A stretch of DNA of 64,000 nt from Bosea sp. ANAM02 (GTDB taxonomy: Bacteria > Pseudomonadota > Alphaproteobacteria > Rhizobiales > Beijerinckiaceae), in NCBI RefSeq assembly GCF_011764485.1, contig NZ_AP022848.1, forward strand, positions 2,198,001 to 2,262,000, in the 5' to 3' direction. The translations under genes and the position numbers were made by a program. How positions within the stretch are numbered: the stretch's first letter is position 1; every line of letters begins with the position of its first letter. The notes beneath the pieces were generated by a model, which saw nothing but the letters and a program-made list of their open reading frames with translations, was not told the DNA's origin and made no database searches. Positions 8,105-16,696 of this stretch are shown one piece after another.

Positions 8105-9115
8105 ATGCAGATCGAATGCTTCAGCCTCGGCAAGCGCTTCGCCAGCCCCGAGGAGAACGAGGACGCCGTCGTCATCCTGCCCGGCCGCGGCTATGCCGTG
8201 ATCGACGGGGTGACCGACCGCAGCGGGCGCCGCTTCGGCGCCATGCGGGCAGGGCGCTTCGCCTCCAGTCTCGTGGCGACGGCGGTTACCCGCTTCCTTC
8301 TTGCCGAGGACCTGAGCGTTCGCGGCGGGCCGGAGCGCGTGGGCAGGTTGGTCCAGGCCATCGGCGAGGCTTTGCGCGGGGGCTATACTGCGCACGGCCT
8401 TCTGGACCAGGCCTCTGCCGATCCCGCCGCCCGGATCGGCTGCACGCTGGCGCTTGGCTATCGTGACGGCCCGGCACTGCAACTGGTCTCGATCGGCGAT
8501 TCCGGCATCCGGCTGAGCGGGAAGGCGCTGGGAACGGTCCGCCATGTCGAGGAGAAGCCGCTCGACCGCGTGACCGCGCTGATCCGGCGCGAGTGTTGGG
8601 CGCATCTCGGCAGGATGCGGGCCGATCCGCTGCCGCAGCGCTCGATCTCGGACGAGGCCGTCTGGAACGGCTTGCGCCAGCCGCCGGCCGGGCTCAGCGC
8701 CGAGGCCTGCGCCACGATCCGGGCGCATGTGCTGCGGCTCTGCGACGAGGAGATGCCGACGATCGCGCGCGCCGAGATCGAGCGGGTCGCCGATAGCGGC
8801 ATCAGTGGCCAGCGCGCCTTCGCCAATCATCCCACGAGCGATCTCGGCTATGGCGTGCTCGACGGCTTCGCCGTTGCCGAGCGGCATGTCTTCACGGCCG
8901 ATTATCCCGCGGCCGAGGTCGCGCGGCTCGAATTGTTCAGCGACGGCTATTTCGCCGAGCCGGATGCTTTCGGGGTGGCAGCCTGGGAGGCCAGCTTCGC
9001 CGAGGTCGAGCGGATCGACCCCGACAAGATCGGCCCCTATGCCAGCGTGAACGGCTCCGGCGCCGATAGCTGGACCGACGACCGAACCTATCTCGGGATC
9101 GCGTTCGACCGCTGA
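8105..9115 (+). CDS. PP2C/PPM-like serine-threonine phosphatase-fold protein
   Basis: 336 residues without signal peptide or membrane helix, so cytoplasmic. Metal-binding motifs of the PPM phosphatase family appear in order: ENEDAVVI and VIDGVTDRSG near the N-terminus (about 18-43), LVSIGDSGIRLSG at about 128-140, LELFSDGYFAE at about 276-286 and WTDDRTYLGIAF at the C-terminus. The aspartates in these blocks are those that hold the catalytic metals in the family. An insertion of roughly 110 residues lies between the GDSG and FSDGY blocks. The short distance from the binding-protein gene suggests co-expression with the iron importer; whether it dephosphorylates a transporter component is only a guess. 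Confidence 0.75.
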   Translation: MQIECFSLGKRFASPEENEDAVVILPGRGYAVIDGVTDRSGRRFGAMRAGRFASSLVATAVTRFLLAEDLSVRGGPERVGRLVQAIGEALRGGYTAHGLLDQASADPAARIGCTLALGYRDGPALQLVSIGDSGIRLSGKALGTVRHVEEKPLDRVTALIRRECWAHLGRMRADPLPQRSISDEAVWNGLRQPPAGLSAEACATIRAHVLRLCDEEMPTIARAEIERVADSGISGQRAFANHPTSDLGYGVLDGFAVAERHVFTADYPAAEVARLELFSDGYFAEPDAFGVAAWEASFAEVERIDPDKIGPYASVNGSGADSWTDDRTYLGIAFDR

Positions 9116-9135
9116 GGGCCCGTTTGGGAAGGTCA

Positions 9136-9248
9136 GCCCTCATCCTGTGGAGCGCCGAAGGCGCGTCTCGAAGGATGCTTCAGGAGGCTCCGGAACCATC
9201 TGAAGCATCCTTCGAGATGGCCCTGCAGGCCTCCTCAGGATGAGGGCT
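9136..9248. repeat. Intergenic inverted-repeat element, family E
   Basis: The ends GCCCTCATCCTG and CAGGATGAGGGC are inverse complements, and internal arms GAAGGATGCTTCA and TGAAGCATCCTTC pair as well, giving a long hairpin of about 113 bp. It lies between the convergent PP2C-like gene and the small membrane-protein gene at 9280-9567. Its terminal CTCAT/ATGAG resembles the GTCAT/ATGAC ends of the other repeat families in this window. Confidence 0.7.
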
Positions 9249-9279
9249 CAAGGAGTTTTCAGGCAGACACCCTGAAGCG

Positions 9280-9567
9280 TCAGTCTTCGCGGCCCCAGTT
9301 CCGCAATTTGCGGATCGTCGCGGCGGGGTCGCGCGGGCGCAGCTTCCACAGGTTCCGGATCAGGCTCGCGAGCGCGAACAGCGCAAAGCTGGGCAGGGCG
9401 AGGACGACCGGGACCGTCAGCAGGCCCATGGCGCAGCCGCCGGAATCGCCGGGGCCGCATTTCGGGTCGAACATCATCAGCCCGAAGACCCAGATCAGGC
9501 CCAGAAGCGGGCCGATGACGAGGCCGGCGAGGCCTGCCAGCAGTGCCTTGGTCAGCAGGCGCGCCAT
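9280..9567 (-). CDS. Hypothetical two-helix membrane protein
   Basis: 95 residues. The N-terminal helix is formed by LLAGLAGLVIGPLLGLIWVFGL (about 9-30), then comes a short loop with two or three cysteines (DPKCGPGDSGGCAMG) and a second helix around 49-70. The C-terminus is basic (RNLWKLRPRDPAATIRKLRN). The chosen ATG (9567) lies about 8 bases after GGGGGAAA; another in-frame ATG sits just upstream. The cysteine loop between the helices would face the periplasm if the basic tail is cytoplasmic. No family is recognised. Confidence 0.6.
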   Translation of the reverse strand: MARLLTKALLAGLAGLVIGPLLGLIWVFGLMMFDPKCGPGDSGGCAMGLLTVPVVLALPSFALFALASLIRNLWKLRPRDPAATIRKLRNWGRED

Positions 9568-9669
9568 CCGAGTTTCCCCCATTCGCGCCGAGCATAGCGC
9601 GGCTTTCCCCCGACGGAACAGGCGCCGCCTTGTCTCGTTGTGGAAGCGGGGGAAACGCGGAGAGCAACC

Positions 9670-9927
9670 ATGGTGCGGTTCGTCGCCATCGCCGCCGTCG
9701 CGGCGGCCCTTTCGTCCCCGGCAAGTGCCGAACCCGGCTTCGTCAAGACCGTGAGCCTGCCGGCGGTGGGGTCTTCCTACGGGCTTGGCTCTAAAGCGGC
9801 CTGCGAGTTTCCGGAGCGCCTGCCGGCCCTGGCCGACCCCGTCGCAGCGATGCCGGATCATGCGATGACCCTGTCACCGCGCATGCTCCAGGCGATCCGG
9901 ATCGACGACGCAGCCTCCGTCGACTGA
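9670..9927 (+). CDS. Small secreted protein, hypothetical
   Basis: 85 residues with a clear signal peptide (MVRFVAIAAVAAALSSPASA, cleavage after ASA) and a short mature part of about 65 residues containing one cysteine. The ATG at 9670 follows GGAGAGCAACC. The gene is divergent from the membrane-protein gene at 9280-9567 with about 100 bp between the starts. No family is recognised. The mature part has no obvious repeats or metal-binding motif. Bases 9928-10105 after it hold no gene I can support. Confidence 0.5.
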   Translation: MVRFVAIAAVAAALSSPASAEPGFVKTVSLPAVGSSYGLGSKAACEFPERLPALADPVAAMPDHAMTLSPRMLQAIRIDDAASVD

Positions 9928-10105
9928 CGAGAGGGTGGCCGGCCGTCGGTGGCCCAAGCTTGGATCGTCATCGGCCTTCGGTGCTTGCCGACCATGGCCC
10001 GGCAGCGTAAACCCCGCGCGGCACCGCCTTGATCGTGCCTGAATGGCCCGCCATCGGGCGGCAGCCGGCATTCCGGACATTTGCGGCCGGCAGCCGCGGG
10101 GATGA

Positions 10106-11803
10106 ATGATGTTTTCGCTCACGCCAGCGATCGACCGCCTCAAGGACGCGGCCTCGGCCAGCCATTTGCGGGCCTGCATCGTCCTGCTGCTCCTGTCGCT
10201 CGCCGCCTTCCTGCCCGGCTTCAGCACGCTCCAGCCGCTCGATCGCGACGAGCCGCGCTTCGCGCAGGCGAGCAAGCAGATGCTGGAGACCGGCGATTTC
10301 GTCGATATCCGCTTCCAGGACGAGGCGCGCCACAAGAAGCCGGTCGGCATCTACTGGCTGCAGAGCGCGGCGGTGAAGGCCGGCGAGGCGCTCGGCGTGC
10401 CCGAGGCGCGCACGCAGATCTGGCTCTACCGCATTCCCTCGCTCGTCGGCGCGACCGCGACCGTGCTCCTGACCTATTGGGCGCTGCTCGCCTTCCTGTC
10501 GCCACCGCTGGCCCTGCTCGGCGGGGCGCTGATGGCGGCCGCCGTGCTGCTTGGCGTCGAGGCGCGGATCGCCAAGACCGATGCGCTGCTCGCCGCCTGT
10601 GCCGTCGCCACGATGGGCGCGCTGGCGCGGACATGGCTCGACTGGACGCGGTCGCTCGCCTTCGTGCCGCATCGGCTGAACTGGCTGGTGTTCTGGGGCG
10701 CGACCGCACTCGGCCTGCTGATCAAGGGGCCGATCGTGCCGATGGTCTGGGGCCTCGCCATTCTGGTGCTGAGCGCGAACCAGCGCTCGTTCCGCTGGCT
10801 GAAGCCGCTGCGTTTCGGCGCCGGCATCCTGCTCTGCCTCGTGGTCGCGCTACCCTGGTTCGCGGCGATCATGATCAAGACCGGCGGCAGCTTCTTCACT
10901 GAGAGCGTCGGGCAGGACATGCTCGGCAAGGTCGCCGAGGGGCAGGAGAAGCACTGGGGGCCGCCCGGGCTCTATCTCGTCGTCTTCTTCGCGACCTACT
11001 GGCCGGCGGCGGCCTTCGCGGCGATGGCGGTGCCCTTCGCCTGGGTCAGGCGCAAGGAGCCGCAGATCCTGTTCCTGATCGCCTGGATCGTGCCGTCCTG
11101 GCTGGTCTTCGAGGCGGTGCCGACCAAGCTGCCGCATTACGTGCTGCCGCTCTATCCGGCGATCACGGCGCTGCTGCTGCTCGCCGTGCTCAATGGTGGC
11201 ATCGACCGCTACCGGCGCGGCGCGGTGCTCACCGCCTGCCTCGTCGTCATCGTGCCGCTGGCGCTGATGGGCGCGATCCTGTTCGGAAACTGGACGCTCG
11301 ACCGGGCCGTGCCGTGGCTCGCGTTGCCGTTCTTCGCGCTGGTCCTGCTCATCGGCATCAGCGTCATCGCGGCTTTCCGGCGGCTCGATTTCGAGGGCGC
11401 GCTCTGGCGCTGCGTCGCGGCGAGCCTGCTGCTGACGATCGCCGTCTATCCCTTCGCCATCGAGAGCCTGCGCTCGCTGAAGCTGTCGCCGCGGCTGGCC
11501 GAGGCGGCGAGGTCCGTCGGTTGCGCCGACCCGGCCGTGCTGACGCTGGGCTACCGCGAGCCGAGCCTGGTGTTCCTGACCGGCACGAAGCTGGCGATGG
11601 CTGCAAGCGGTTCGGATGCAGCGGCTTTCCTCAACCAGCCCGGCTGCCGCGTCGCCTTCGTCGAACGCCGCTTCGCCGATGATTTCAAGGGCGCGCTGGC
11701 GAGCCAGAGCGTCAAGCCGCGGCTCGTGACCACGATCAACGGCTTCAACCTGAATGGCGGGCGCCGGCTGGAGATCGCGGTCTTTGCCAACTCGCCTAGC
11801 TGA
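10106..11803 (+). CDS. ArnT/PMT-type membrane glycosyltransferase
   Basis: 565 residues with about twelve hydrophobic helices. The first periplasmic loop has the family signature DRDEPRFAQASKQMLETGDF (about 46-65) followed by KKPVGIYWLQS, as in ArnT and related dolichyl/undecaprenyl-phosphate sugar transferases (GT83/PMT_2), where the acidic residues are catalytic. Such enzymes move a sugar from a polyprenyl-phosphate carrier to lipid A or another envelope acceptor on the periplasmic face. Two ATGs in tandem at 10106 and 10109 follow GGGGATGA. The next two genes encode a polyprenyl-phosphate glycosyltransferase and a lipid A-associated membrane protein, which supports a role in lipid A or glycolipid modification. 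The sugar is not predictable from sequence. Confidence 0.88.
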   Translation: MMFSLTPAIDRLKDAASASHLRACIVLLLLSLAAFLPGFSTLQPLDRDEPRFAQASKQMLETGDFVDIRFQDEARHKKPVGIYWLQSAAVKAGEALGVPEARTQIWLYRIPSLVGATATVLLTYWALLAFLSPPLALLGGALMAAAVLLGVEARIAKTDALLAACAVATMGALARTWLDWTRSLAFVPHRLNWLVFWGATALGLLIKGPIVPMVWGLAILVLSANQRSFRWLKPLRFGAGILLCLVVALPWFAAIMIKTGGSFFTESVGQDMLGKVAEGQEKHWGPPGLYLVVFFATYWPAAAFAAMAVPFAWVRRKEPQILFLIAWIVPSWLVFEAVPTKLPHYVLPLYPAITALLLLAVLNGGIDRYRRGAVLTACLVVIVPLALMGAILFGNWTLDRAVPWLALPFFALVLLIGISVIAAFRRLDFEGALWRCVAASLLLTIAVYPFAIESLRSLKLSPRLAEAARSVGCADPAVLTLGYREPSLVFLTGTKLAMAASGSDAAAFLNQPGCRVAFVERRFADDFKGALASQSVKPRLVTTINGFNLNGGRRLEIAVFANSPS

Positions 11804-11896
11804 GATCCATTGTGCTCGAAGCCCTTCTGCGCGAAACCCTTGCCCTATCCGCCGCGCTGACGCAGTTTGCGGGCCGTTTTTCCGGATGATGCCCCT

Positions 11897-12640
11897 TTGA
11901 CCGAACCCTCCTCCCACCCGCTGCTCAGCGTCGTCGTGCCGGTGCGCAACGAGCAGGGCAATATCGCGCCGCTCGTCGCCGATATCGAGAAGGCCTGCGC
12001 GGCGATCGGCCCGTTCGAGGTCGTCTATGTCAATGACGGCTCGACCGACGGCACGGCGACCGCGCTGGCAGAGCTCGCCGCGACGCGGTCCTGGCTGCGC
12101 GTCGTCACCCATGCCCAGTCCTGCGGCCAGAGCGCCGCCGTGCGCAGCGGCGTGCGCCATGCCCGCTCGGCCATCGTCGCGACGCTCGACGGCGACGGCC
12201 AGAACGACCCCGCCTTCCTGCCGGAGATGGTCGAGGCCCTGCAGCAGGCCGGGCTCCAGGCGGGCATGGTCCAGGGACAGCGTGTCGGGCGCAAGGATAC
12301 CGGTTTCAAGCGCTGGCAGTCGAAGATCGCCAACGGCGTGCGCGCGCGCGTGCTCAAGGACGATACGCGCGATACCGGCTGCGGGCTGAAATGCTTCCGC
12401 CGCGAGGCCTATCTCGCCCTGCCGTATTTCGACGCGCTGCACCGCTTCATGCCGGCCTTGATGGCGCGCGAGGGCCACAAGGTGCTGCATGTCGACGTGC
12501 GCGACCGGCCGCGGCTGACCGGCGTCTCGAATTACGGCTTCTTCGACCGGCTCTGGGTCGGCATCCTCGATCTCGCCGGCGTGTGGTGGCTGATCCGGCG
12601 GCGCAAGCGCGTGCCCCGGATCGTCTCGGAGACGCCGTGA
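11897..12640 (+). CDS. Family 2 glycosyltransferase, dolichol/undecaprenyl-phosphate sugar synthase type
   Basis: About 247 residues. The GT-A fold is shown by SVVVPVRNEQGNIAPLV near the N-terminus, VVYVNDGSTDGTATAL at about 34-49 and the DXD-type block ATLDGDGQNDPAF at about 83-95. The C-terminal GVSNYGFFDRLWVGILDLAG is typical of DPM1/ArnC-like enzymes that charge a polyprenyl phosphate with a sugar, supplying the donor for ArnT-like transferases such as the upstream gene. The start is uncertain: no in-frame ATG exists, and TTG codons at 11867 and 11897 are both possible; I prefer 11897 because homology begins just after. The stop overlaps the next start (TGATG). Confidence 0.87.
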   Translation: MTEPSSHPLLSVVVPVRNEQGNIAPLVADIEKACAAIGPFEVVYVNDGSTDGTATALAELAATRSWLRVVTHAQSCGQSAAVRSGVRHARSAIVATLDGDGQNDPAFLPEMVEALQQAGLQAGMVQGQRVGRKDTGFKRWQSKIANGVRARVLKDDTRDTGCGLKCFRREAYLALPYFDALHRFMPALMAREGHKVLHVDVRDRPRLTGVSNYGFFDRLWVGILDLAGVWWLIRRRKRVPRIVSETP

Positions 12641-12984
12641 TGCTGATCGACCTCCAGCAGACCATCGGCAACTATTTCCACGACGTTTTCGTCAACAATA
12701 TCGACTGGTGGGTGCTGCTCGGCGTCGTCGCGCAGGGGCTCTTCACCATGCGCTTCGTGGTGCAGTGGTGGGCGAGCGAGAAGGCCAAGCGCTCGGTCGT
12801 GCCGATGACCTTCTGGTGGTTCTCGATCGGCGGCGGCCTGCTGCTGCTGATGTATGCGCTCTACCGACGCGACCCGGTCTTCATCCTCGGCCAGGGCTTC
12901 GGCGTCTTCGTCTATATCCGCAACCTGCAATTCGTCCTGCGCGCCAAGGCACGCGGTGAGGATACGAATTCCGGGCCGGGCTAG
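12640..12984 (+). CDS. Lipid A biosynthesis N-terminal domain (LAB_N) membrane protein
   Basis: 114 residues with three hydrophobic helices. It matches the small LAB_N family: WWVLLGVVAQGLFTMRFVVQ, WWASEKAKRSVVPMTFWWFS, LLLLMYALYRRDPVFILGQG and FVYIRNLQFVLR are its conserved blocks in order. This domain occurs at the N-terminus of some LpxB-like proteins and as free-standing proteins beside ArnT/DPM-type genes. Its exact role is unclear, but it is thought to assist lipid A modification. The start at 12640 overlaps the upstream stop by one base, so the three genes 10106-12984 form an operon. Confidence 0.88.
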   Translation: MLIDLQQTIGNYFHDVFVNNIDWWVLLGVVAQGLFTMRFVVQWWASEKAKRSVVPMTFWWFSIGGGLLLLMYALYRRDPVFILGQGFGVFVYIRNLQFVLRAKARGEDTNSGPG

Positions 12985-13029
12985 GCGCGGTTCGACATTT
13001 GGGCACTTCGGGCTTGTCGGAGCAGCGCC

Positions 13030-13241
13030 GTCATTCCGGGGCTTCGCGTCGGCGAAGAGCCCGGAACCCATGAACACGACGCTCCCGTCATGGTCGGGCT
13101 CGTCCCGACCATCCACGTCTTCGTCGATCGGATGCCGTATTCAAGACGTGGATGCTCGCCACAAGGGCGAGCATGACGAAAACTGGATCGCGTCGCGTTC
13201 ATGGGTTCCGGGCTCATGGCTCCGCCATGCCCCGGAATGAC
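13030..13241. repeat. Intergenic inverted-repeat element, family D, with a nested family B element
   Basis: The left arm (13030-13083) starts GTCATTCCGGGGCTTCG and includes GCCCGGAACCCATGAACACG. The right arm (about 13190-13241) is its inverse complement and ends CATGCCCCGGAATGAC. The same arms form the free-standing element at 35679-35808. Between the arms, near the apex, lies a complete family B element (13087-13177). The arrangement looks like one repeat inserted into another. It occupies the space between two convergent genes. Confidence 0.75.
13087..13177. repeat. Cloverleaf-like intergenic repeat, family B (copy 1)
   Basis: 91 bp, starting GTCATGGTCGGGCTCGTCCC and ending GGGCGAGCATGAC. 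Parts in order are: terminal GTCAT; hairpin 1 GGTCGGG/CCCGACC; ATCCACGTCTT; a variable loop; AAGACGTGGAT; hairpin 2 GCTCGCC/GGGCGAGC; terminal ATGAC. The outer 5 bp, the inner 11 bp and the two hairpins can all pair, giving a four-way junction. Four more copies are at 33896, 48865, 49899 (inverted) and 55499. Confidence 0.85.
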
Positions 13242-13252
13242 GGTGGTGTTCC

Positions 13253-16200
13253 TCAGCTCCGCGAGGGCGGCGTCGCCGGCTCGGCCGCGGCACCGTCGGC
13301 GGGCGAGGGCAGCTTGTCGGCGGCAGGGGCCTGCGGCTTGCGCATCGCGGCCGAATAGGCGGGATAGCGCTCGCGATAGGCCTTCAGGAATTCGGAGAGC
13401 GTATCGGCATTGGCGGTTGCGCGGGCCATCTCGCGGATGTCGGCGGCGCGCGTCCGGTCGGCCCCGGTGATGAAGGCGAAGGTGCGGGCATCGGCACCAC
13501 CGGCCATCTTGGGCGCGAACTTGCTGCGCAGCCGGTCGAGCGAGAGGTTCTCACTCGCCATCACATAGGAAACGCCCGCCCGCATCACGTCGGCCCGTTC
13601 GCCGTCGCTCAGCGCGCCGTCGCCGCGCCAGGCCTCGCCGAGCAGGCGCTCGTAAGCCTCGCCCGCCTCGCGCCAGCGGCGTCCGGTCCAGTGGATGTCG
13701 GCACGCAGCCGGTCGATCTCGGGGCCGCGCTCGGCCTCCAGCATTTCAAGTGCCTGATCGGTGCGCGAGAGATCCGACAGCGCCTTGGCTTCCAGCAGCA
13801 GGCGGGCACGCTTGACGTCTGCCGGCAACTCGACCAGCCGTGTCGTCTGGAGCGCGCGAACCGCGTCGGCGGGCTTGCCGTTCATGAGGTCGACCATGGC
13901 CAGCCTTGCCGCGACGGTGGAACGCGCCGCCCCACTGAGGCGCCGGTCCATCTGGTATTTCAGGATCTCGGCCGCCTGATCGAGCAGGTCGAGCTCGACC
14001 AGCCTGTCGGCGAGCAGGCGGGTGATCTCGTCGCCGCGCCGGCCGATCGGCAGGAACTCCTTGAAGTCGTAGAACAGCGCCAGCGCCTCGATGCGCGGCA
14101 GTTTGCCGAGCCCGTCGCCGCTGAACAGTTCGGCGAAGCGCTGCGCCGTCTCGTCATGCATGCGCTGCGTCAGCGGGTCTTCGGTGAAGTTCTCGTTGGC
14201 CCGGCGCGCGACCATGAAGGCATCCCGCCAGCGGTGCTGGTCGGCATAGAGCCGGCTGAGCCCGGCCAGGGCCTCGATCTCGAGCCGCCCGCCGCGCCAG
14301 ATGACGGAGACCGTCTCCAGCCGGGCGATGGCTTCCTCGGGCTTGATATCGGTACGCTTCTCGGCATCGGCGAGCTTGACCGCGCGCAACTGCGCCTCGG
14401 CCGCGATCGGGCGGCTCTTCGCCTCGAACAGCGGCTTGTAACCGTTCATCGCCGCTTCCGGCCGGCCGCCGACATCGTCGAGCCATGCCTGGAGCAGGGC
14501 CAGATGCTCCTGATCGAAGCTGCCGCGCGGCATATCGGCCAGCAACTGGATCTGGCGCTCGGCGACGGCGATATCCTGCTGGGCGAGCGCGGCGCGCGCC
14601 ATCGCTTCGCGGAACTCGCCCTGGAGATCGGCCGGATAGCGGTCGAGCACTGCTTCGGCACGGCGGAAGCCGATGAGAGCCTGCGCATTGCGGTTCAGGC
14701 GCTGCTCGATGAGGGCGCGCCACAACCCGGTCTCGACATCGTCCTTGATCGGGGCGGCATCGAAGGCGGCCAGAGCCTGCTGGTTGCGATGCATGCCGGC
14801 GGCGATGACGCCCTTGAGGAAGAGCGCTTCGCGGTTGTCGCGCATCCTCTTGTCGTCGACGAGCAGGGCGTTCAAAGGCCCGGCGGCCTCGGGCATCAGC
14901 CCGTTGGCGGCATAGAAGCGGGCAAGCGCCAGCCGGGCCTCCGATTTGCGGCCGCGCGACGCGTCGGTGATGTCGAGCATCAGCGCGTGGGCACGCTCGC
15001 GGGGATTGCCGAGGCGCAGCCCGGCCCAGGCATCGCCGTCGAGCAGCGGCGCGGCCTCCTGCTTCTCGGCCTTCCTTTCGGCCTTGTCGGCGGGCTGACC
15101 GAGATCGAGTGAGACGTTGAGACCGCCGCTACGGCCGATGCGGACCTGCTCCGTACCGGCGCGGACGGCGACATCGTCGGCGCGCGGCTGGACGGCCAGG
15201 CCCTGCGCCGTCGGCAGCAGGCCGAACTCGACGAACTGGTAGGGCTTCGGCGCGAGCCGGGCGGGGCCGGTCGCGGTCGCGACGGCGACCGGCAAACCGG
15301 CGGGCCCGGCCTCCAGCCAGTGAATGCCCGTAAGGCCCGGCAGCGGCACGGCGACGATGGTCTGCCCGTGCTCGTCCATGCTGCGCTTCGGTTCGACCGG
15401 GGCGGCGGGGCGCCCCGCATCCTCGCCGAGATCGAGCGACCAGACGGGGCCGTTGTCGAAGACGCGCGTCAGCGGCTGGCCGGCGAGCTTCAGCCTGACC
15501 AGCGTGACCTTGCCCTCGCGCGAGACCGAGCTGTCCTCGATCAGCTTCGGCATCAGCCCGGCGAGCTTCGCGGGGTCGATGGTGTCGCGCGTATCGAAGA
15601 CCAGCGTCATCACGCCGGCATCGAGGAAGGCGGCGGCGCCGGTGGGGCGGGTGAAGCGGAAGTCGAGACGCTTGCCGTCGGCCGTGATCACGACCGGGCC
15701 GGGCGGTATCTCGGGGGCCTCCGGCGGCGCGGCTGCGGCCTTGACCGCCGGCGCGGCCTGCTGCGCGGCCGGCGCCGTGGCGGGCTTTGCGGCGGGTTCG
15801 GCCGGGGGCGCCGGCGTCGGCGCCGGTGGCTTGATCAGATCGGTGAGCGAGAGCGCTTCCTGCTTCACCGGGCGGAGCAGGTCGACGACCAGCCCGGTCT
15901 CGTCGCTGAAGCTGCGCATCTGCCAGTCCTTGGGCAGCGCCAATGCCAGGCTCAGGGCTTCCTTGCCGGCATCGAGGCCGGTGAGGTCGATATCTCGCGG
16001 CAAGGCGTTGCGGATCGCGCCGGCCTCGACATTCATCGGCCGGTCGAAGACCAGCTTCAACGTGCCGTCCGACAGGGTGCTGGCGAGCTTGGTCTCGGGC
16101 GGCGCCTTGAAGATCAGGCGTTCCAGCGTCGGCAGGCTCGCCGTGGTCATCGTCAGCAAGGCCGGTGGGGCGGCAGGCTGGCGCGCCGCTTCCTTCGCCC

Positions 16201-16696
16201 GGGCCTCGGCGAGGCGCAGGCGCTCGGTCAGCTCGGCCATGGCTTCCGCCGGCGGGCCGGGCATCACACCCGCCCAGTTCTGGGGCAGCAGGTCGATGAA
16301 GGCCTTGTCGCCGGCTTCGATCAGGTTGGCCTTGTAGGGCTGGGTGAGCGCGAAGCGCATGCCGCGCCCGTCGGGATCGACGCGGGCGACGGAGACATAG
16401 TTCGGCAATTCGCGGGCGATGCGCGCGACATCGACCTGGACCTGGCCGCCGAAAGCGACGATCAGCACGCCGTTCGAGACCCGGATGCGCGTCTGGATCG
16501 GCTCGTCGAAGCTCAGGGAGAGCCGGCCGAAGCCGGCCGGCATGGCCTCGCCGCGCAGGTTCGCTCCGGCCGCGAAGGCAGGCGTCTCCAGGCCGGCGGC
16601 AAGCGCGAGAGCAGCCAGCCCGATACCGAAGGCGAGGGAGCGCGACAGACGCAAACCGTGATACTCGACCCAACGCGACACTGAGCCTCGCCGCAT
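13253..16696 (-). CDS. Large secreted TPR-like protein near the flagellar cluster
   Basis: About 1147 residues from the ATG at 16696; an in-frame ATG at 16741 and a GTG at 16681 are alternatives. A signal peptide (LAFGIGLAALALAAGLETPAFAA) leads to a beta-rich N-terminal region to about residue 300, containing repeated LSLSFDEPI / LKLVFDRPMN / LRLDFRFTRPT-like units. A Pro/Ala-rich linker (roughly 305-335) follows, then a long alpha-helical part from about 560 onward with tetratricopeptide-like repeats (for example ARLALARFYAANGLMPEAAG). Export and TPR architecture suggest a periplasmic scaffold. Placement beside MotE-like, FliM and FliL genes hints at motility, but a plus-strand gene intervenes, so operon membership is unlikely. 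No specific family function is known to me. Confidence 0.8.
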   Translation of the reverse strand: MRRGSVSRWVEYHGLRLSRSLAFGIGLAALALAAGLETPAFAAGANLRGEAMPAGFGRLSLSFDEPIQTRIRVSNGVLIVAFGGQVQVDVARIARELPNYVSVARVDPDGRGMRFALTQPYKANLIEAGDKAFIDLLPQNWAGVMPGPPAEAMAELTERLRLAEARAKEAARQPAAPPALLTMTTASLPTLERLIFKAPPETKLASTLSDGTLKLVFDRPMNVEAGAIRNALPRDIDLTGLDAGKEALSLALALPKDWQMRSFSDETGLVVDLLRPVKQEALSLTDLIKPPAPTPAPPAEPAAKPATAPAAQQAAPAVKAAAAPPEAPEIPPGPVVITADGKRLDFRFTRPTGAAAFLDAGVMTLVFDTRDTIDPAKLAGLMPKLIEDSSVSREGKVTLVRLKLAGQPLTRVFDNGPVWSLDLGEDAGRPAAPVEPKRSMDEHGQTIVAVPLPGLTGIHWLEAGPAGLPVAVATATGPARLAPKPYQFVEFGLLPTAQGLAVQPRADDVAVRAGTEQVRIGRSGGLNVSLDLGQPADKAERKAEKQEAAPLLDGDAWAGLRLGNPRERAHALMLDITDASRGRKSEARLALARFYAANGLMPEAAGPLNALLVDDKRMRDNREALFLKGVIAAGMHRNQQALAAFDAAPIKDDVETGLWRALIEQRLNRNAQALIGFRRAEAVLDRYPADLQGEFREAMARAALAQQDIAVAERQIQLLADMPRGSFDQEHLALLQAWLDDVGGRPEAAMNGYKPLFEAKSRPIAAEAQLRAVKLADAEKRTDIKPEEAIARLETVSVIWRGGRLEIEALAGLSRLYADQHRWRDAFMVARRANENFTEDPLTQRMHDETAQRFAELFSGDGLGKLPRIEALALFYDFKEFLPIGRRGDEITRLLADRLVELDLLDQAAEILKYQMDRRLSGAARSTVAARLAMVDLMNGKPADAVRALQTTRLVELPADVKRARLLLEAKALSDLSRTDQALEMLEAERGPEIDRLRADIHWTGRRWREAGEAYERLLGEAWRGDGALSDGERADVMRAGVSYVMASENLSLDRLRSKFAPKMAGGADARTFAFITGADRTRAADIREMARATANADTLSEFLKAYRERYPAYSAAMRKPQAPAADKLPSPADGAAAEPATPPSRS

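Noticed and set aside
13030..13241. Possible CRISPR-like repeat arrangement
   Set aside because: The repeats are inverted, not direct, lack regular spacers, and no cas gene is present in the window.
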